Of a DNA stretch of 64,000 nucleotides, positions 23,833 to 32,922 are shown one piece after another. The notes beneath the pieces are model-generated. The model saw only the letters and a program-made list of their open reading frames with translations. It ran no database searches and was not told the origin of the DNA. The stretch is from the NCBI GenBank assembly GCA_018061025.1, contig JAGOUY010000006.1, positions 1-64,000 of the forward strand. The letters run 5' to 3'. Position 1 is the first letter of the stretch, and the number at the start of each line of letters is the position of its first letter. This DNA is from Patescibacteria group bacterium. Its GTDB lineage: Bacteria > Patescibacteriota > Patescibacteriia > 2-12-FULL-60-25. The translations under genes were made by a program, and so were the position numbers.

Positions 23833-23860
23833 TTGTAACGGTCAACCCTCGCTCTATACT
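23833..23860 (+). promoter_or_regulatory. Promoter of rnhB
   Basis: TTGTAA (23833-23838) and TATACT (23855-23860) are separated by 16 bases. The rnhB ATG begins at 23867, at or next to the expected transcription start, so the mRNA would be leaderless. Confidence 0.6.
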
Positions 23861-23866
23861 CTTGAC

Positions 23867-24493
23867 ATGTCGACCCCCTCATTTCGCTACGAAAAAACTC
23901 TCTGGACTCAAGGATACCGCTTGATTGCGGGGGTAGATGAGGTCGGCTGTGGAGCTTGGGCAGGCTCTGTCTATGCCGCGGCCGTGATCCTGGCTCCAGG
24001 GAAACAACTACGGGGCGTAAACGATTCAAAACAACTCTCCGTCGCTCAACGAGAAGAACTATCTCTTCTCATCAAAGAAAAAAGCGTAGCCTGGGCGATC
24101 GGGATCGCAACCGTCGAAGAAATAAACACCCTCAATATCCGTAAAGCCTCAACCCTGGCCACCCAACGCGCCCTACAATCCCTCACTCTTCAGCCAGACT
24201 GGATCTTAAGCGACGCCTTCCCAATCCCCGGCTCTATCCCCTGCACGCCCATCATTCACGGAGACGCCCTCAGCAAATCCATCGCCGCCGCTTCGATCAT
24301 CGCCAAAGTTGCGCGTGATGCATACATGAAAGAATTAGACGAGCAGTACCCTGGTTACTCATTCTCCAACAATAAAGGCTATGGGACAAAAGCGCATCAA
24401 AACGCCTTAGCCCATCTTGGACCTTCTGCGGTACATAGGGCGACATACTCACCCATCAAAGCCCTCATCAACAAACAAAAACGCGGTGATTAA
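23867..24493 (+). CDS. rnhB: Ribonuclease HII
   Basis: A 208-residue enzyme that cleaves RNA in RNA-DNA hybrids and at single ribonucleotides. The active-site acidic residues are visible in AGVDEVGCGAWAGSVYAAAV (D and E), the later Asp in ILSDAFPIP, and the SKSIAAASIIAKVARD helix. GYGTKAHQNAL is the typical C-terminal motif. GCGAWAG differs slightly from the usual GRGPLAG. The message appears leaderless. Confidence 0.92.
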   Translation: MSTPSFRYEKTLWTQGYRLIAGVDEVGCGAWAGSVYAAAVILAPGKQLRGVNDSKQLSVAQREELSLLIKEKSVAWAIGIATVEEINTLNIRKASTLATQRALQSLTLQPDWILSDAFPIPGSIPCTPIIHGDALSKSIAAASIIAKVARDAYMKELDEQYPGYSFSNNKGYGTKAHQNALAHLGPSAVHRATYSPIKALINKQKRGD

Positions 24494-24580
24494 GGAACAG
24501 GCACGGAGAGGTAATGTGTGAACAAAATTTCTCGTGCGTCGCAAAACGTTAACGATCCGGTCAAACGATTAGGTTAGAAC

Positions 24581-24609
24581 CCTTGTCGATTTTTTGCATA
24601 CGAGTTACA
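24581..24609 (+). promoter_or_regulatory. Candidate promoter of pyrF
   Basis: TTGTCG followed after 17 bases by TACAAA, about 50 bases before the pyrF ATG. The untranslated leader then carries a GAAGGA Shine-Dalgarno sequence, unlike most genes here. Confidence 0.45.
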
Positions 24610-24658
24610 AATACCCCGCACCAACATGGGTGTATGTCTGTGTCGGAAGGACAAAGCG

Positions 24659-25690
24659 ATGAACGACGCCACGAATCACACGACCTCCCCCTCCACTCCT
24701 AACACCTTCACCGATGCGCTCGTGGAACGCATCTGCCGTATCGGCAGCGTACTGTGCGTGGGCATCGAACCGGAAATCAAGGATCTCCCGGCATACGTGC
24801 TCCATATGTTCCCGAACGAGGGGCCTGGCGACTGGGAGCACCCGGGAGGAACTCTCGGCATGTACGGCGAGAATATCATCCGCGCCGTCGAGCCCTTCGC
24901 CGCCGCCATCAAGATCAACCTGGGATTCTATTTTCAGTACGGAGCGCACGGAGTCAGGGCGGTCCAGGGCATGATTTTCGAGGCTCAAAAACTGGGACTC
25001 CCCGTCATCCTCGATGTCAAGGTCGGTGACGGTGGCAACAGCGCCGCCGCGTACGCCAGGACGTACATCGGAGAAGTACCCGTCTGGGACGGTGAGCAGC
25101 AGCGCTTCGCCAACCGACCCGGCCCTCTTCGCGGAGACGCCGTCACCATCGAAAGCACGATCGGTGACGCAGGCGTCAACGAATATGCGAATATGATGAG
25201 AGCATATGGTACGGGAGGATTCGTGGTCGTGCGGACATCCTTCGGTAAAACACCCTCCCGTCTCGAGGAATATCCACGGCCTCACTCTCACCTCATCGAT
25301 CCCGCCTGGGAAGAGCTGTGCCACATGGTCGAGCAGCTGGGTGCGGGTACGGAAGGGCGCCACGGCTGGCGCAACCTCGGAGCGGTCGTCGGTGCAACGC
25401 GAGGGAGTAACGATGCTCGTCGAGCCCGAGAACTGCTCCCCGACTCGTTCCTTCTCATCCCCGGCTTCGGCGCTCAGGGCGGCGATGCTTCCGCAGCTGT
25501 GGCAGCCGCTCGAGAAGACGGGCTCGGAGTCATCGTCAACAGCTCTCGAGGTATCACGAACGCGTGGAGAGCTACGAACTCACCTCTCTATGCAGAAGCA
25601 GCAGCCACGGCGGCTCAGTCCGCCAAAGATGTCCTGAATGACGCACTGCGTCAGACCAACAAGGGTCGTGGCATCTTTTGGGACAAATAA
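24659..25690 (+). CDS. pyrF: Orotidine 5'-phosphate decarboxylase, long (type 2) form
   Basis: A 343-residue protein that would convert OMP to UMP. The catalytic signature is seen in LPVILDVKVGDGGNSAAAYA (D-K-x2-D pattern with K next to D), with VGIEPEIKDLP upstream and SFLLIPGFGAQGGDASA as the phosphate-binding loop. Type 2 OMPDC is longer than the E. coli enzyme (245 residues). A GAAGGA Shine-Dalgarno sequence lies 7 bases before the ATG. The gene is GC-richer than its neighbours, stands alone without other pyr genes, and ends in two hairpins, which suggests acquisition as a unit. The active-site lysine spacing (DVKVGD rather than DxKxxD) should be checked by alignment. Confidence 0.85.
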   Translation: MNDATNHTTSPSTPNTFTDALVERICRIGSVLCVGIEPEIKDLPAYVLHMFPNEGPGDWEHPGGTLGMYGENIIRAVEPFAAAIKINLGFYFQYGAHGVRAVQGMIFEAQKLGLPVILDVKVGDGGNSAAAYARTYIGEVPVWDGEQQRFANRPGPLRGDAVTIESTIGDAGVNEYANMMRAYGTGGFVVVRTSFGKTPSRLEEYPRPHSHLIDPAWEELCHMVEQLGAGTEGRHGWRNLGAVVGATRGSNDARRARELLPDSFLLIPGFGAQGGDASAAVAAAREDGLGVIVNSSRGITNAWRATNSPLYAEAAATAAQSAKDVLNDALRQTNKGRGIFWDK

Positions 25691-25733
25691 CCCCTTACCC
25701 TCCTTTTCCATCTCGGCGTACCTCTTTACGCCT

Positions 25734-25820
25734 CCAGTTCTTTTCTCCCAACATCGTTCGAAGAAAAGAACTGGACCAAAAAAAATACAAATACACCAGG
25801 CGTTTCGCCTGGTGTATTTG
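25734..25820 (+). terminator. Two tandem hairpins after pyrF
   Basis: The first stem pairs CCAGTTCTTTTCT (25734-25746) with AGAAAAGAACTGG (25762-25774). The second is a perfect 15-bp stem, 25788-25802 with 25806-25820, loop TTT, whose descending arm ends TGTATTTG. Confidence 0.75.
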
Positions 25821-25923
25821 ATTACCTTGTATTCGGGGTCTGCGTTCCCGTGGCTAGAGTATATCACAGCTTATTTTTCCTGCCAAAACCCACGTCAAGA
25901 CTCAGATGTGCATAATATTCGAT

Positions 25924-26460
25924 CTATGACGCAGGGGTATGTTTGTCTATGTCGTCAGTATTCATTCCAAACCGTTCGAGACACAGGTTACGTAAATAGA
26001 TTCCCCCCACCCGTCTTAAAACCGGCATACTAATCCCCTGTTGGAAGGCGAAGGTTTTGAGCGCGTCATCAATTGCGGGTTCAAACACAGCTTGGTCGAG
26101 CAGGGCAAAGGCGTGTTGTTGCACTTCGTATGGGTTCGTCTCTTTCTTGCTTTCAGATGCTCCCAAAAAACGCTCCTGATGCGTGTCGATATATTCCTTT
26201 AGACCACTGTCTACTAACCAATGTTCACCTGCGGTCGTAAGATTGAGCGGAGAATGTGCAATAAACCCAGGTGTTTTAGAGGCATTATTCTCTGCATTTA
26301 TTTTTAAGTCATTCAAGCTTGTTTTGATCCACTCGACAGATGTTTCGAGTGCCGTAAAACGTGCACTTCCCTTCCAGGCAATTCCAACCAACGCCGCGGA
26401 TAAGGAGACAAAGATCCCCAGCGCCCATTCCCACGAGACCTGTATGAGGAGACCATCCAT
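25924..26460 (-). CDS. Membrane-anchored protein, unknown function
   Basis: A 178-residue protein with an N-terminal membrane helix (WALGIFVSLSAALVGIAW), then a helical region resembling a short coiled coil (FTALETSVEWIKTSLNDLKI) and a cytoplasmic-type C-terminal half (LKEYIDTHQERFLG, YEVQQHAFALLDQAVF, AIDDALKTFAFQQGI). No family is recognised. It is downstream of serS on the same strand. Confidence 0.65.
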   Translation of the reverse strand: MDGLLIQVSWEWALGIFVSLSAALVGIAWKGSARFTALETSVEWIKTSLNDLKINAENNASKTPGFIAHSPLNLTTAGEHWLVDSGLKEYIDTHQERFLGASESKKETNPYEVQQHAFALLDQAVFEPAIDDALKTFAFQQGISMPVLRRVGGIYLRNLCLERFGMNTDDIDKHTPAS

Positions 26461-26505
26461 ATCTTCAACATAGCAAAAAAATCTCCTCGCGGCAATCCCA
26501 CAAGA

Positions 26506-27777
26506 CTACCCAATTCGATCAAATCCGCAATACGATTTTAGCACTTCAGGAATCAAAATTGAGCCATCTTCCTGTTGGTAATTTTCCAAAATCGACAAGA
26601 GCGCGCGCGGCGTCGCGACCACGGTCCCGTTCAACGTATGAACGTATTCGCGCCCTCCTTCTTTCCCACCGTATTTGATCTGTAACCCACGCGCTTGGTA
26701 ATCGATACAGTTGGAGGTGCTGGTTACCTCTCCCCACCCACCACGACCTTCATTCTTCCCCCACATCCACGCTTCAATATCATAGCGACGATAATCAGAC
26801 CCTCCCAAGTCTCCCGTACAACAATCAACCACACGATACGGAATCCCTAAGCTCTGCCAGAACATCTCTTCAAGACGCAAGAACTCAACGTGGATCGCTT
26901 CTGATTGTTCCGGTTTTGCGAACGCAAACATTTCAACCTTCGCGAATTGATGCACGCGATAAAGACCATAGGATTCACGACCGTAGGCTCCTGCTTCCGT
27001 ACGGAAACAATGAGAGAAGGCTACGTATTTCTTTGGTACTTCTGCTTCCGGGATCACTTCATCCATGTGATATCCAAGGACCGTAATCTCCGATGTCCCT
27101 ACCAAGGCCAAATCCTGCTCTTCTACATAATAGACTTGTTTCTCAGGACCACGCGGCAGAAATCCTTTTCCGATTAAGACCGCCTCTTTTGCCACATCCG
27201 GCGTGGTCAAGACTTCATATCCCTCTTTTGAGATTAGGTCGAGACCATATTTAATCAAGGCCTGCTCTAACAACGCCAATTTCCCTTTCAAAAAATAAAA
27301 CTTGGCACCTGAGACTTTAGCAGCGCGCGTAAAATCCATGAGATCATGCATCTCCGCCAATTCAACATGTGAACGAGGACGAAAAGAAAACTTCTGAATT
27401 TCTCCTACCTGCTTGATCTCTTTATTGTCTTCGTCAGAAGCTCCAATCGGCGCGTCCGGATGCGTATGGTTGGGAATCCGAGCCAACATCCCCTTCCATT
27501 CTGTTTCAACGGTCTCCAATTCCGTTTCCTGCACGCCAATTTGCTCTTTGATCGCCTTACCGCGTTCGATAAGCCCTGGACGCGTATCTGCCGTCGCAGA
27601 TTTCATCGCTTCTGCGACTTCATTCCGTTCGCGACGCATCTCTTCCAAGGTACGCAACAACGTCAAACGACGCTCGTCTAAGACGAACAAGGCGTCTACG
27701 TCTACAGAAGCATTACGCAGTTTTACGTTCTTACGCAACGCATCCGGTTGCTCACGTAGGTATTTGATGTCGATCAT
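26506..27777 (-). CDS. serS: Seryl-tRNA synthetase
   Basis: A class II synthetase of 423 residues, normal for bacteria. The N-terminal coiled-coil arm (about 30-105) recognises the long variable arm of tRNA-Ser. The catalytic core has motif 2 (SHCFRTEAGAYGRESYGLYR), VVDCCTGDLGGSDYRRYDIE, and motif 3 (TLNGTVVATPRALLSILENY). The ATG overlaps the stop of the nucleotidyltransferase gene as ATGA. Confidence 0.95.
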   Translation of the reverse strand: MIDIKYLREQPDALRKNVKLRNASVDVDALFVLDERRLTLLRTLEEMRRERNEVAEAMKSATADTRPGLIERGKAIKEQIGVQETELETVETEWKGMLARIPNHTHPDAPIGASDEDNKEIKQVGEIQKFSFRPRSHVELAEMHDLMDFTRAAKVSGAKFYFLKGKLALLEQALIKYGLDLISKEGYEVLTTPDVAKEAVLIGKGFLPRGPEKQVYYVEEQDLALVGTSEITVLGYHMDEVIPEAEVPKKYVAFSHCFRTEAGAYGRESYGLYRVHQFAKVEMFAFAKPEQSEAIHVEFLRLEEMFWQSLGIPYRVVDCCTGDLGGSDYRRYDIEAWMWGKNEGRGGWGEVTSTSNCIDYQARGLQIKYGGKEGGREYVHTLNGTVVATPRALLSILENYQQEDGSILIPEVLKSYCGFDRIG

Positions 27778-28172
27778 ACATTTAACAAAGATGATTTATA
27801 GATCTCTGGCTTATACGGATTCGCTCTCTTGACCGTGCAGGATAGTCCGCGGGCTCGCAAGACTTCTTCTAAAGAGTCGGTAAAGGCCTGCTGGTCATAT
27901 CCGAGTAAGATAATATCAGGCCGAACCTCTTCAATGATCCGATATTTATCCCCTGGTAAACCGAGCCGCGCTTCAGACACGAGAGAATGATGGGCAACCG
28001 CCTCCAAACGAACCGTCTCTGCTTGCAAGGGAGAATGCCCCTTCACGTCTTGCACCGTCTCGTCACGCGCGACAATAACGACCACACGATCCCCCAACTC
28101 CTTTGCCTGACGAAAATAATCCTCATGTCCAGGATGGAGGCGATCAAACGTACCAAAGCAAAGAACGGTCAT
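27774..28172 (-). CDS. Cytidylyltransferase-like nucleotidyltransferase
   Basis: A 132-residue single-domain protein of the TagD/RfaE/RibL type. CFGTFDRLHPGHEDYFRQA is the N-terminal HxGH signature, and KYRIIEEVRPDIILLGYDQQ the second conserved block. Relatives transfer CMP or AMP to glycerol-3-phosphate, sugars or FMN; the substrate cannot be told. ATG 28172 is chosen directly before the first strand. It lies between lysS and serS, overlapping serS by four bases. Confidence 0.82.
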   Translation of the reverse strand: MTVLCFGTFDRLHPGHEDYFRQAKELGDRVVVIVARDETVQDVKGHSPLQAETVRLEAVAHHSLVSEARLGLPGDKYRIIEEVRPDIILLGYDQQAFTDSLEEVLRARGLSCTVKRANPYKPEIYKSSLLNV

Positions 28173-28182
28173 ACCTAGGCTA

Positions 28183-29676
28183 TTATTCCTGCTCCTCACT
28201 ATTCTTCTTAGGCCGGAGCGTAGGAAACGCGATCACCTCTTTCAAGTTTGGAGCATTCGTCAAGAAGGCGATCAAACGATCAATCCCGATCCCAACTCCA
28301 GACGTAGGTGGCATCCCCTGCTCTAACGCAGATAAAAAGTCTTCATCCAAATGCTGCGCCTCATGACTGCCTTTTTCTCGCAGAGCTTCTTGCGCTTCAA
28401 AGCGGCGACGCTGGTCAAGAGGATTCGTTAATTCATGGTAATAGGCGTTGATGATCTCCGCCCCTTCTACGACCAACTGCACAGACGCACTCTTGGTGGC
28501 ATCATACTCGCAACTTCCTGCGAGCGGTTTAAGGTCAACCGGGTAATCGAGCACCCAGGTTGGCTGGCGAAATGCAGCGCGTGCCGTCTTCTTGTACAAC
28601 TCATCGTAGTGCTCACCAATACCGACAGCATTTTTGAAATCGACCTTAACCTTTTTTTCTTTCACCGCTTGCTTCAAAGACAGCTCGTCGCGATGCAAGT
28701 CGATATCAATCCCACAGGCGTCTATAATAGATTGCCGGAATGTTACGCGTGGCCACTCAGCCGAAAAATCAATCTCATGATCCTCGTATGGCACACGCAG
28801 CGCACCAACCGCGCCCTGAATCATATGGCGCATAATTTCTTCAAGGAACGTTACGAAGACATCTTTACTAGGACAAAACGCCCAGTACAGCTCCATCATG
28901 GTAAATTCCGGATTGTGGGCATAATCAATCCCTTCATTGCGGAAGGAACGACCAATCTCGTAGATTTTCTCAAATCCTCCCACCACCAACCGCTTCAAAA
29001 ATAATTCCGGCGCAATCCGCAAATACAAATCCACATCCAACGAATTGTGATGCGTGATAAAGGGACGCGCATTGGCTCCACCAGGAATGGCTTGCAAGAT
29101 TGGCGTCTCAACCTCCATAAAGCCACGTTCATCCAAATACCGACGAAGCGCCGATACCATACGAGAACGTGCCACCAAGCGTTTACGCGTTTCAGGATTG
29201 ATAATCAGGTCGACCTCTCGATGACGATAGCGCGCCTCTACATCTTGGAGGCCATGCCACTTTTCTGGCAAAGGACGAAGAGCCTTAGACAACACGCGCC
29301 AAGATTGTACGGACAAAGATTTCTCCCCGCGTTTCGTCACAAACAAGACACCCGTTGCTTCGACAATATCCGAGGGGTCAATCAAATCACGAAAACGGGC
29401 GAATATGTCTTCCCCAATATCATCCTGCTTAAAGGTAAATTGAATTTTTCCCGATTCATCGGCCACATCCGCAAACATCATCCCCCCATGGACACGAATC
29501 GTGAGAACACGCCCAGCCAAGATCACCACTTTAGACTCTGCAGCAAATTCTTCAAACTGAACAAGCGCATCACCAATCACATGCGTACGCTGAACCGTGA
29601 CCGCATACGGATCAAGGCCAAGCGCTTGCAACTTGGTGAGCTTCTCTTGGCGTACTTGAAATTCATCAAGCAACAT
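28183..29676 (-). CDS. lysS: Lysyl-tRNA synthetase, class II
   Basis: A class II synthetase of 497 residues. The OB domain (KVVILAGRVLTIRVHGGMMF) precedes motif 1 (FMEVETPILQAIPGGANARP), motif 2 (YEIGRSFRNEGIDYAHNPEF) and motif 3 (GVGIGIDRLIAFLTNAPNLK). The NEGIDYAHNPEFT signature separates it from AspRS and AsnRS. It lies 11 bases after greA and 10 before the nucleotidyltransferase start, within a greA-lysS-NTase-serS operon. Confidence 0.95.
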   Translation of the reverse strand: MLLDEFQVRQEKLTKLQALGLDPYAVTVQRTHVIGDALVQFEEFAAESKVVILAGRVLTIRVHGGMMFADVADESGKIQFTFKQDDIGEDIFARFRDLIDPSDIVEATGVLFVTKRGEKSLSVQSWRVLSKALRPLPEKWHGLQDVEARYRHREVDLIINPETRKRLVARSRMVSALRRYLDERGFMEVETPILQAIPGGANARPFITHHNSLDVDLYLRIAPELFLKRLVVGGFEKIYEIGRSFRNEGIDYAHNPEFTMMELYWAFCPSKDVFVTFLEEIMRHMIQGAVGALRVPYEDHEIDFSAEWPRVTFRQSIIDACGIDIDLHRDELSLKQAVKEKKVKVDFKNAVGIGEHYDELYKKTARAAFRQPTWVLDYPVDLKPLAGSCEYDATKSASVQLVVEGAEIINAYYHELTNPLDQRRRFEAQEALREKGSHEAQHLDEDFLSALEQGMPPTSGVGIGIDRLIAFLTNAPNLKEVIAFPTLRPKKNSEEQE

Positions 29677-29687
29677 ACGAAAGGTGT

Positions 29688-30152
29688 TTAAGAAACCTTT
29701 TTAATAAGATAGGGCACTGTGCCTGCGGGTGTCGTGACAAGCACCTTGTCACCTTTGCCATAGCCAATGATCGCACTCCCAATTGGAGATTCATTCGAGA
29801 TTTTTCCGTTGACAGGGTCGGCTTCATTCGAGCCGACAATTTGAAACGTTTTTTCTTTGCCATTCACTTCGACAACAACCGTAGAACCAACACGTGCCAC
29901 CCCATCAGACGTCGCCTTCTCATCAATCACGCGCGCGTTCTTGATTAATTCCTCAACTTCAAAAATATGCGTCTCAAGCAAGATCATGGCATCTTTGGCC
30001 TCGTGATATTCCGCGTTCTCTGACAAGTCCCCCAAGGCTTTGGCAACTTCAATACGATCCGCCACCTCACGACGCTTAACGGTCTTAAGGTCATGGAGTT
30101 CGGCCACCAGCGCATCTAAACGGTCTTGGGACAAGTATTGAACAGGGGACAT
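29688..30152 (-). CDS. greA: Transcription elongation factor GreA
   Basis: A 154-residue protein. The N-terminal coiled coil (LDALVAELHDLKTVKRREVA, LGDLSENAEYHEAKDAMILL) carries the acidic tip (DLSENAEY) that stimulates RNA polymerase transcript cleavage. The C-terminal FKBP-like domain ends with ESPIGSAIIGYGKGDKVLV. ATG 30152 is used; longer frames run through leader sequence. Confidence 0.95.
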   Translation of the reverse strand: MSPVQYLSQDRLDALVAELHDLKTVKRREVADRIEVAKALGDLSENAEYHEAKDAMILLETHIFEVEELIKNARVIDEKATSDGVARVGSTVVVEVNGKEKTFQIVGSNEADPVNGKISNESPIGSAIIGYGKGDKVLVTTPAGTVPYLIKKVS

Positions 30153-30220
30153 AGAAAACAAAAGATACCTGGATCTTAAGAGAGAGAAGTTGAATAAGAG
30201 ATTTAACGAAAAGAGCAAGC

Positions 30221-30342
30221 TAGGACATGCGTGTTCGGATGAAGAGCAAGGCGGAGCCGAGGAGCGGAGTAAGCCGTATTAAACATACGGCGTCGAGTAC
30301 CGCAGGCTCCAACGAAGCTATTCGCCGAACACGCATGTCCTA
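30221..30342. repeat. 122-bp structured repeat, copy B
   Basis: Begins TAGGACATGC and ends with its exact reverse complement; the 18-bp arms pair perfectly. The interior is nearly identical to copy A (11990-12112). Six arm positions differ between copies, and each is matched by a change on the opposite arm (one as a G-T pair). The central hairpin is CCGTAT/ATACGG here. Confidence 0.85.
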
Positions 30343-30348
30343 CAAACG

Positions 30349-30372
30349 AAAAAACGTGCTTAGACGTTTTCG
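30349..30372 (-). terminator. Terminator of the mreB-mreC-mreD-mrdA operon
   Basis: On the minus strand AAAACGT and ACGTTTT pair around a 6-base loop and run on into T residues (ACGTTTTTTCG). It is about 70 bases beyond the mrdA stop. Confidence 0.7.
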
Positions 30373-30442
30373 ATCGATAGACGGATTGCTCCGCCCTGAT
30401 ACAAAAACAATACACAACCAAGGAAAAGACGTCAACAAAAGA

Positions 30443-32404
30443 CTAAAAACTCCCTCCCCGTTCATTCTTTAACTTCCACCAGGCCTGTAAGACATCTTTG
30501 GCGACGGGAACCGCAAAACTCGAACCCTCCCCCCCTTCTTCTCCCAATACTGCTACCACAATTTCGGGAGACTCAAACGGGGCAAAACCCGTAAACCAGG
30601 CATGCGTTTGTTTGTTGGAGCTCCACTGGGCGGTACCCGTCTTCCCCGCCGCCGTAAAAGGCAGAACACTCAACGCCCGTGCAGAACCATACGTAACGGC
30701 ATCGCGCATCCCTAAACGAACCGTCTCCAACACGTCTCTCTCCGCAAGCTGCGTCGCGCGTGGGGTGAAGGTCGGACCAGAGCGCTCGCCTCCTTGAATT
30801 GCCTTCATTGATTCAAGCACGTGAGGACGTAGAAGCGTCCCCCCATTCGCTACCGCCGCCGCGTACTGAGCTACCTGAAGTGGCGTGACCAACAAATCCC
30901 CTTGTCCAATCGACAAGTTATACGTATCGCCTAAAAACCACGGCTCATGTTTTGTCTCCTGCTTCCATTCTTTACTCGGTACAAATCCCGACGCTTCTGC
31001 AGGGAGATCAATCCCCGTCTTCTCCCCTAAGCCAAACCGTCGCATCCATCCCCCTAAGCGGTCACTTCCAAGACCGACAAATGATTCGTAGCCGCCTCCA
31101 ATATAATAATAAAACGTGTTCACTGACCAGGCGATGGCACTCCGCACGTTCGTCGTCCCATGCCCACCCGCCTTCCAATCCGGAAAAAACCATGGACCCA
31201 CTCGAATGCCTCCCACCGAGAATACCGTGGTCGCCGGAGTAATGATCTTCTCCGCTAAGGCCGCCGCCGAAATAATAATCTTGGCAGTTGAACCAGAGGG
31301 ATACGTCCCTGACCAGGCGCGCGGGAATAAAGGATTGTCAGGATTATCTGCTAATCGACGATAAAGGGTCGAAGACACGGTTCCTGAGAATATATTATTA
31401 TCATAGCCCGGCCAGGAAACAAGCGCGAGGATGCTCCCATCACGCGGATCCATCGCCACAACCGCGCCACGCGTTGCCTTGGCACGCTCTAACTGGGTCT
31501 GTAACGCTACCTCGGTCGCCGCTTGAAGCTGGCTATCGAGCGTCAGCCGCATCTCTTTCCCATCGATAGAGGGCGTCTCACGTAATCCTGCCCGTCTGCG
31601 TCCGAACGCATCCACTTCACTCACCCGTTCTCCCACTGTCCCACGCAATTCCATCTCGTACGTCCCTTCGATTCCACTTTTTCCAATTTCATCCACGCGC
31701 CGATAGCCTTCCGCCGCATGCGTGGCATACTCTTGTTCCGACACTTTCCCCACGTATCCCAACACATGCGCCAAACTCGGAATCGTCGGCGTAAGCGGAT
31801 AACGCCGTTTTGGACGAATCTCTAAATAGAATCCAGGCAAATGAGGCAAGGCAACCGCTAACGACATGGCGCGTTCATACGACAACCCATCTACCACTAA
31901 CACCGTTTCGTCCCGTGCCGTCCCCGTTGCATTCGCAAGCTCACGCAAATCATTAATACTGCCGCCCAACAAACGCGCAGCCTGCCCTAAATCAAGCGAT
32001 AGCTGCTCTCCTTTAGCAAGTTCCCGGGGAACCATCGTCACCTGAAAGCGCGGGATGTTATCCGCCAACACGATTCCCGTTCGATCACGAATAATCCCAC
32101 GTTTTGGCCAGAGCGGCTCTTCCCGCAATCGGTTAGACTCGGCCAAACGCGCGTACACATCGCCTTGCCACTGCTGCATCCAAAAGGCACGGCCCAGAAG
32201 ACCAAGCAAGACAACAGCAATACAAATCTGCAAACTTAAAAAGCGCTTCCACGTAAATGGATCACCTAAGTAGAGAGGACGGTCGCGAATAGACGTGGCT
32301 CCATCTTCGTACATGACTTCGTGTTGGACTTCTGAACCGCGTTCAGGTGCCACATGCCAATCACGGTCTTGGGCATCCGGAACAAAAAAGAACCGACTAG
32401 CCAT
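30443..32404 (-). CDS. mrdA: Penicillin-binding protein 2 (peptidoglycan D,D-transpeptidase)
   Basis: A 653-residue class B PBP of the rod complex. A cytoplasmic tail of about 50 residues precedes the membrane helix (FLSLQICIAVVLLGLLGRAF). The pedestal domain includes WPKRGIIRDRTGIVLADNIP. The transpeptidase motifs are SGSTAK (nucleophile Ser), SVN (IAWSVNTFYYYIGGG) and KTG (AAGKTGTAQWSSN). It cross-links lateral-wall peptidoglycan with RodA, which is not in the window. Its start overlaps mreD by eight bases. Confidence 0.93.
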   Translation of the reverse strand: MASRFFFVPDAQDRDWHVAPERGSEVQHEVMYEDGATSIRDRPLYLGDPFTWKRFLSLQICIAVVLLGLLGRAFWMQQWQGDVYARLAESNRLREEPLWPKRGIIRDRTGIVLADNIPRFQVTMVPRELAKGEQLSLDLGQAARLLGGSINDLRELANATGTARDETVLVVDGLSYERAMSLAVALPHLPGFYLEIRPKRRYPLTPTIPSLAHVLGYVGKVSEQEYATHAAEGYRRVDEIGKSGIEGTYEMELRGTVGERVSEVDAFGRRRAGLRETPSIDGKEMRLTLDSQLQAATEVALQTQLERAKATRGAVVAMDPRDGSILALVSWPGYDNNIFSGTVSSTLYRRLADNPDNPLFPRAWSGTYPSGSTAKIIISAAALAEKIITPATTVFSVGGIRVGPWFFPDWKAGGHGTTNVRSAIAWSVNTFYYYIGGGYESFVGLGSDRLGGWMRRFGLGEKTGIDLPAEASGFVPSKEWKQETKHEPWFLGDTYNLSIGQGDLLVTPLQVAQYAAAVANGGTLLRPHVLESMKAIQGGERSGPTFTPRATQLAERDVLETVRLGMRDAVTYGSARALSVLPFTAAGKTGTAQWSSNKQTHAWFTGFAPFESPEIVVAVLGEEGGEGSSFAVPVAKDVLQAWWKLKNERGGSF

Positions 32405-32918
32405 ACCAGCGGGAAGACGTGTCTATTCCAGACGGAAATATCCAACGTCGAGGGAGCGACATCAGTAAAGTAAATCCAAGAAAAGACAGGACCATATGGA
32501 TAAGAAGGCTAAGCAAACTCCCACGCATAGACCAGGCTAGATAGAGAGGAGTCCCTTGAGCCAAGGCAATGAAAAAGGGAAAGACACGATCCGTCAGGCT
32601 CGCGACCGCCGCCAGGACAAGGGCGGTATACACAGAACGGTTGGTTAACCAGCGAGAAAATACTCCATAGGTAAGTCCCACCAACACAAGCAGCCGCAAT
32701 AACAGGAAAGAAGGGTGGACCAGGACGTAACTATCCAAAACCATACCAGCCGTTACCGCAAACGCCAAGCTACGCGAAACACGTACACTCATGACGAGCA
32801 AGACTAAACACGGCAAGACCACGCCTATGTCTTTATATCCCACAAAAAATGGGGTGATCGCCACCTGGCAAACTCCTGCCAACAGCCCAAGGAAGACGGG
32901 GAATAAGAATCCACGCAT
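32397..32918 (-). CDS. mreD: MreD-like rod-shape membrane protein
   Basis: A 173-residue, mostly hydrophobic protein with five to six predicted helices (FLFPVFLGLLAGVCQVAITP, VVLPCLVLLVMSV, FLLLRLLVLVGLTYGVFS, LLIHMVLSFLGFTLLMSL). Sequence similarity in this family is low, so the assignment leans on size, topology and position between mreC and mrdA. The gap to mreC is four bases and the overlap with mrdA eight. Confidence 0.82.
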   Translation of the reverse strand: MRGFLFPVFLGLLAGVCQVAITPFFVGYKDIGVVLPCLVLLVMSVRVSRSLAFAVTAGMVLDSYVLVHPSFLLLRLLVLVGLTYGVFSRWLTNRSVYTALVLAAVASLTDRVFPFFIALAQGTPLYLAWSMRGSLLSLLIHMVLSFLGFTLLMSLPRRWIFPSGIDTSSRWYG

Positions 32919-32922
32919 AGGC

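Noticed and set aside
24605..25363. 252-codon frame opposite pyrF
   Set aside because: A shadow of pyrF, whose family motifs and Shine-Dalgarno sequence decide the strand.
29047..29691. 214-codon frame opposite lysS
   Set aside because: Antisense of conserved LysRS motifs; no recognisable protein features.
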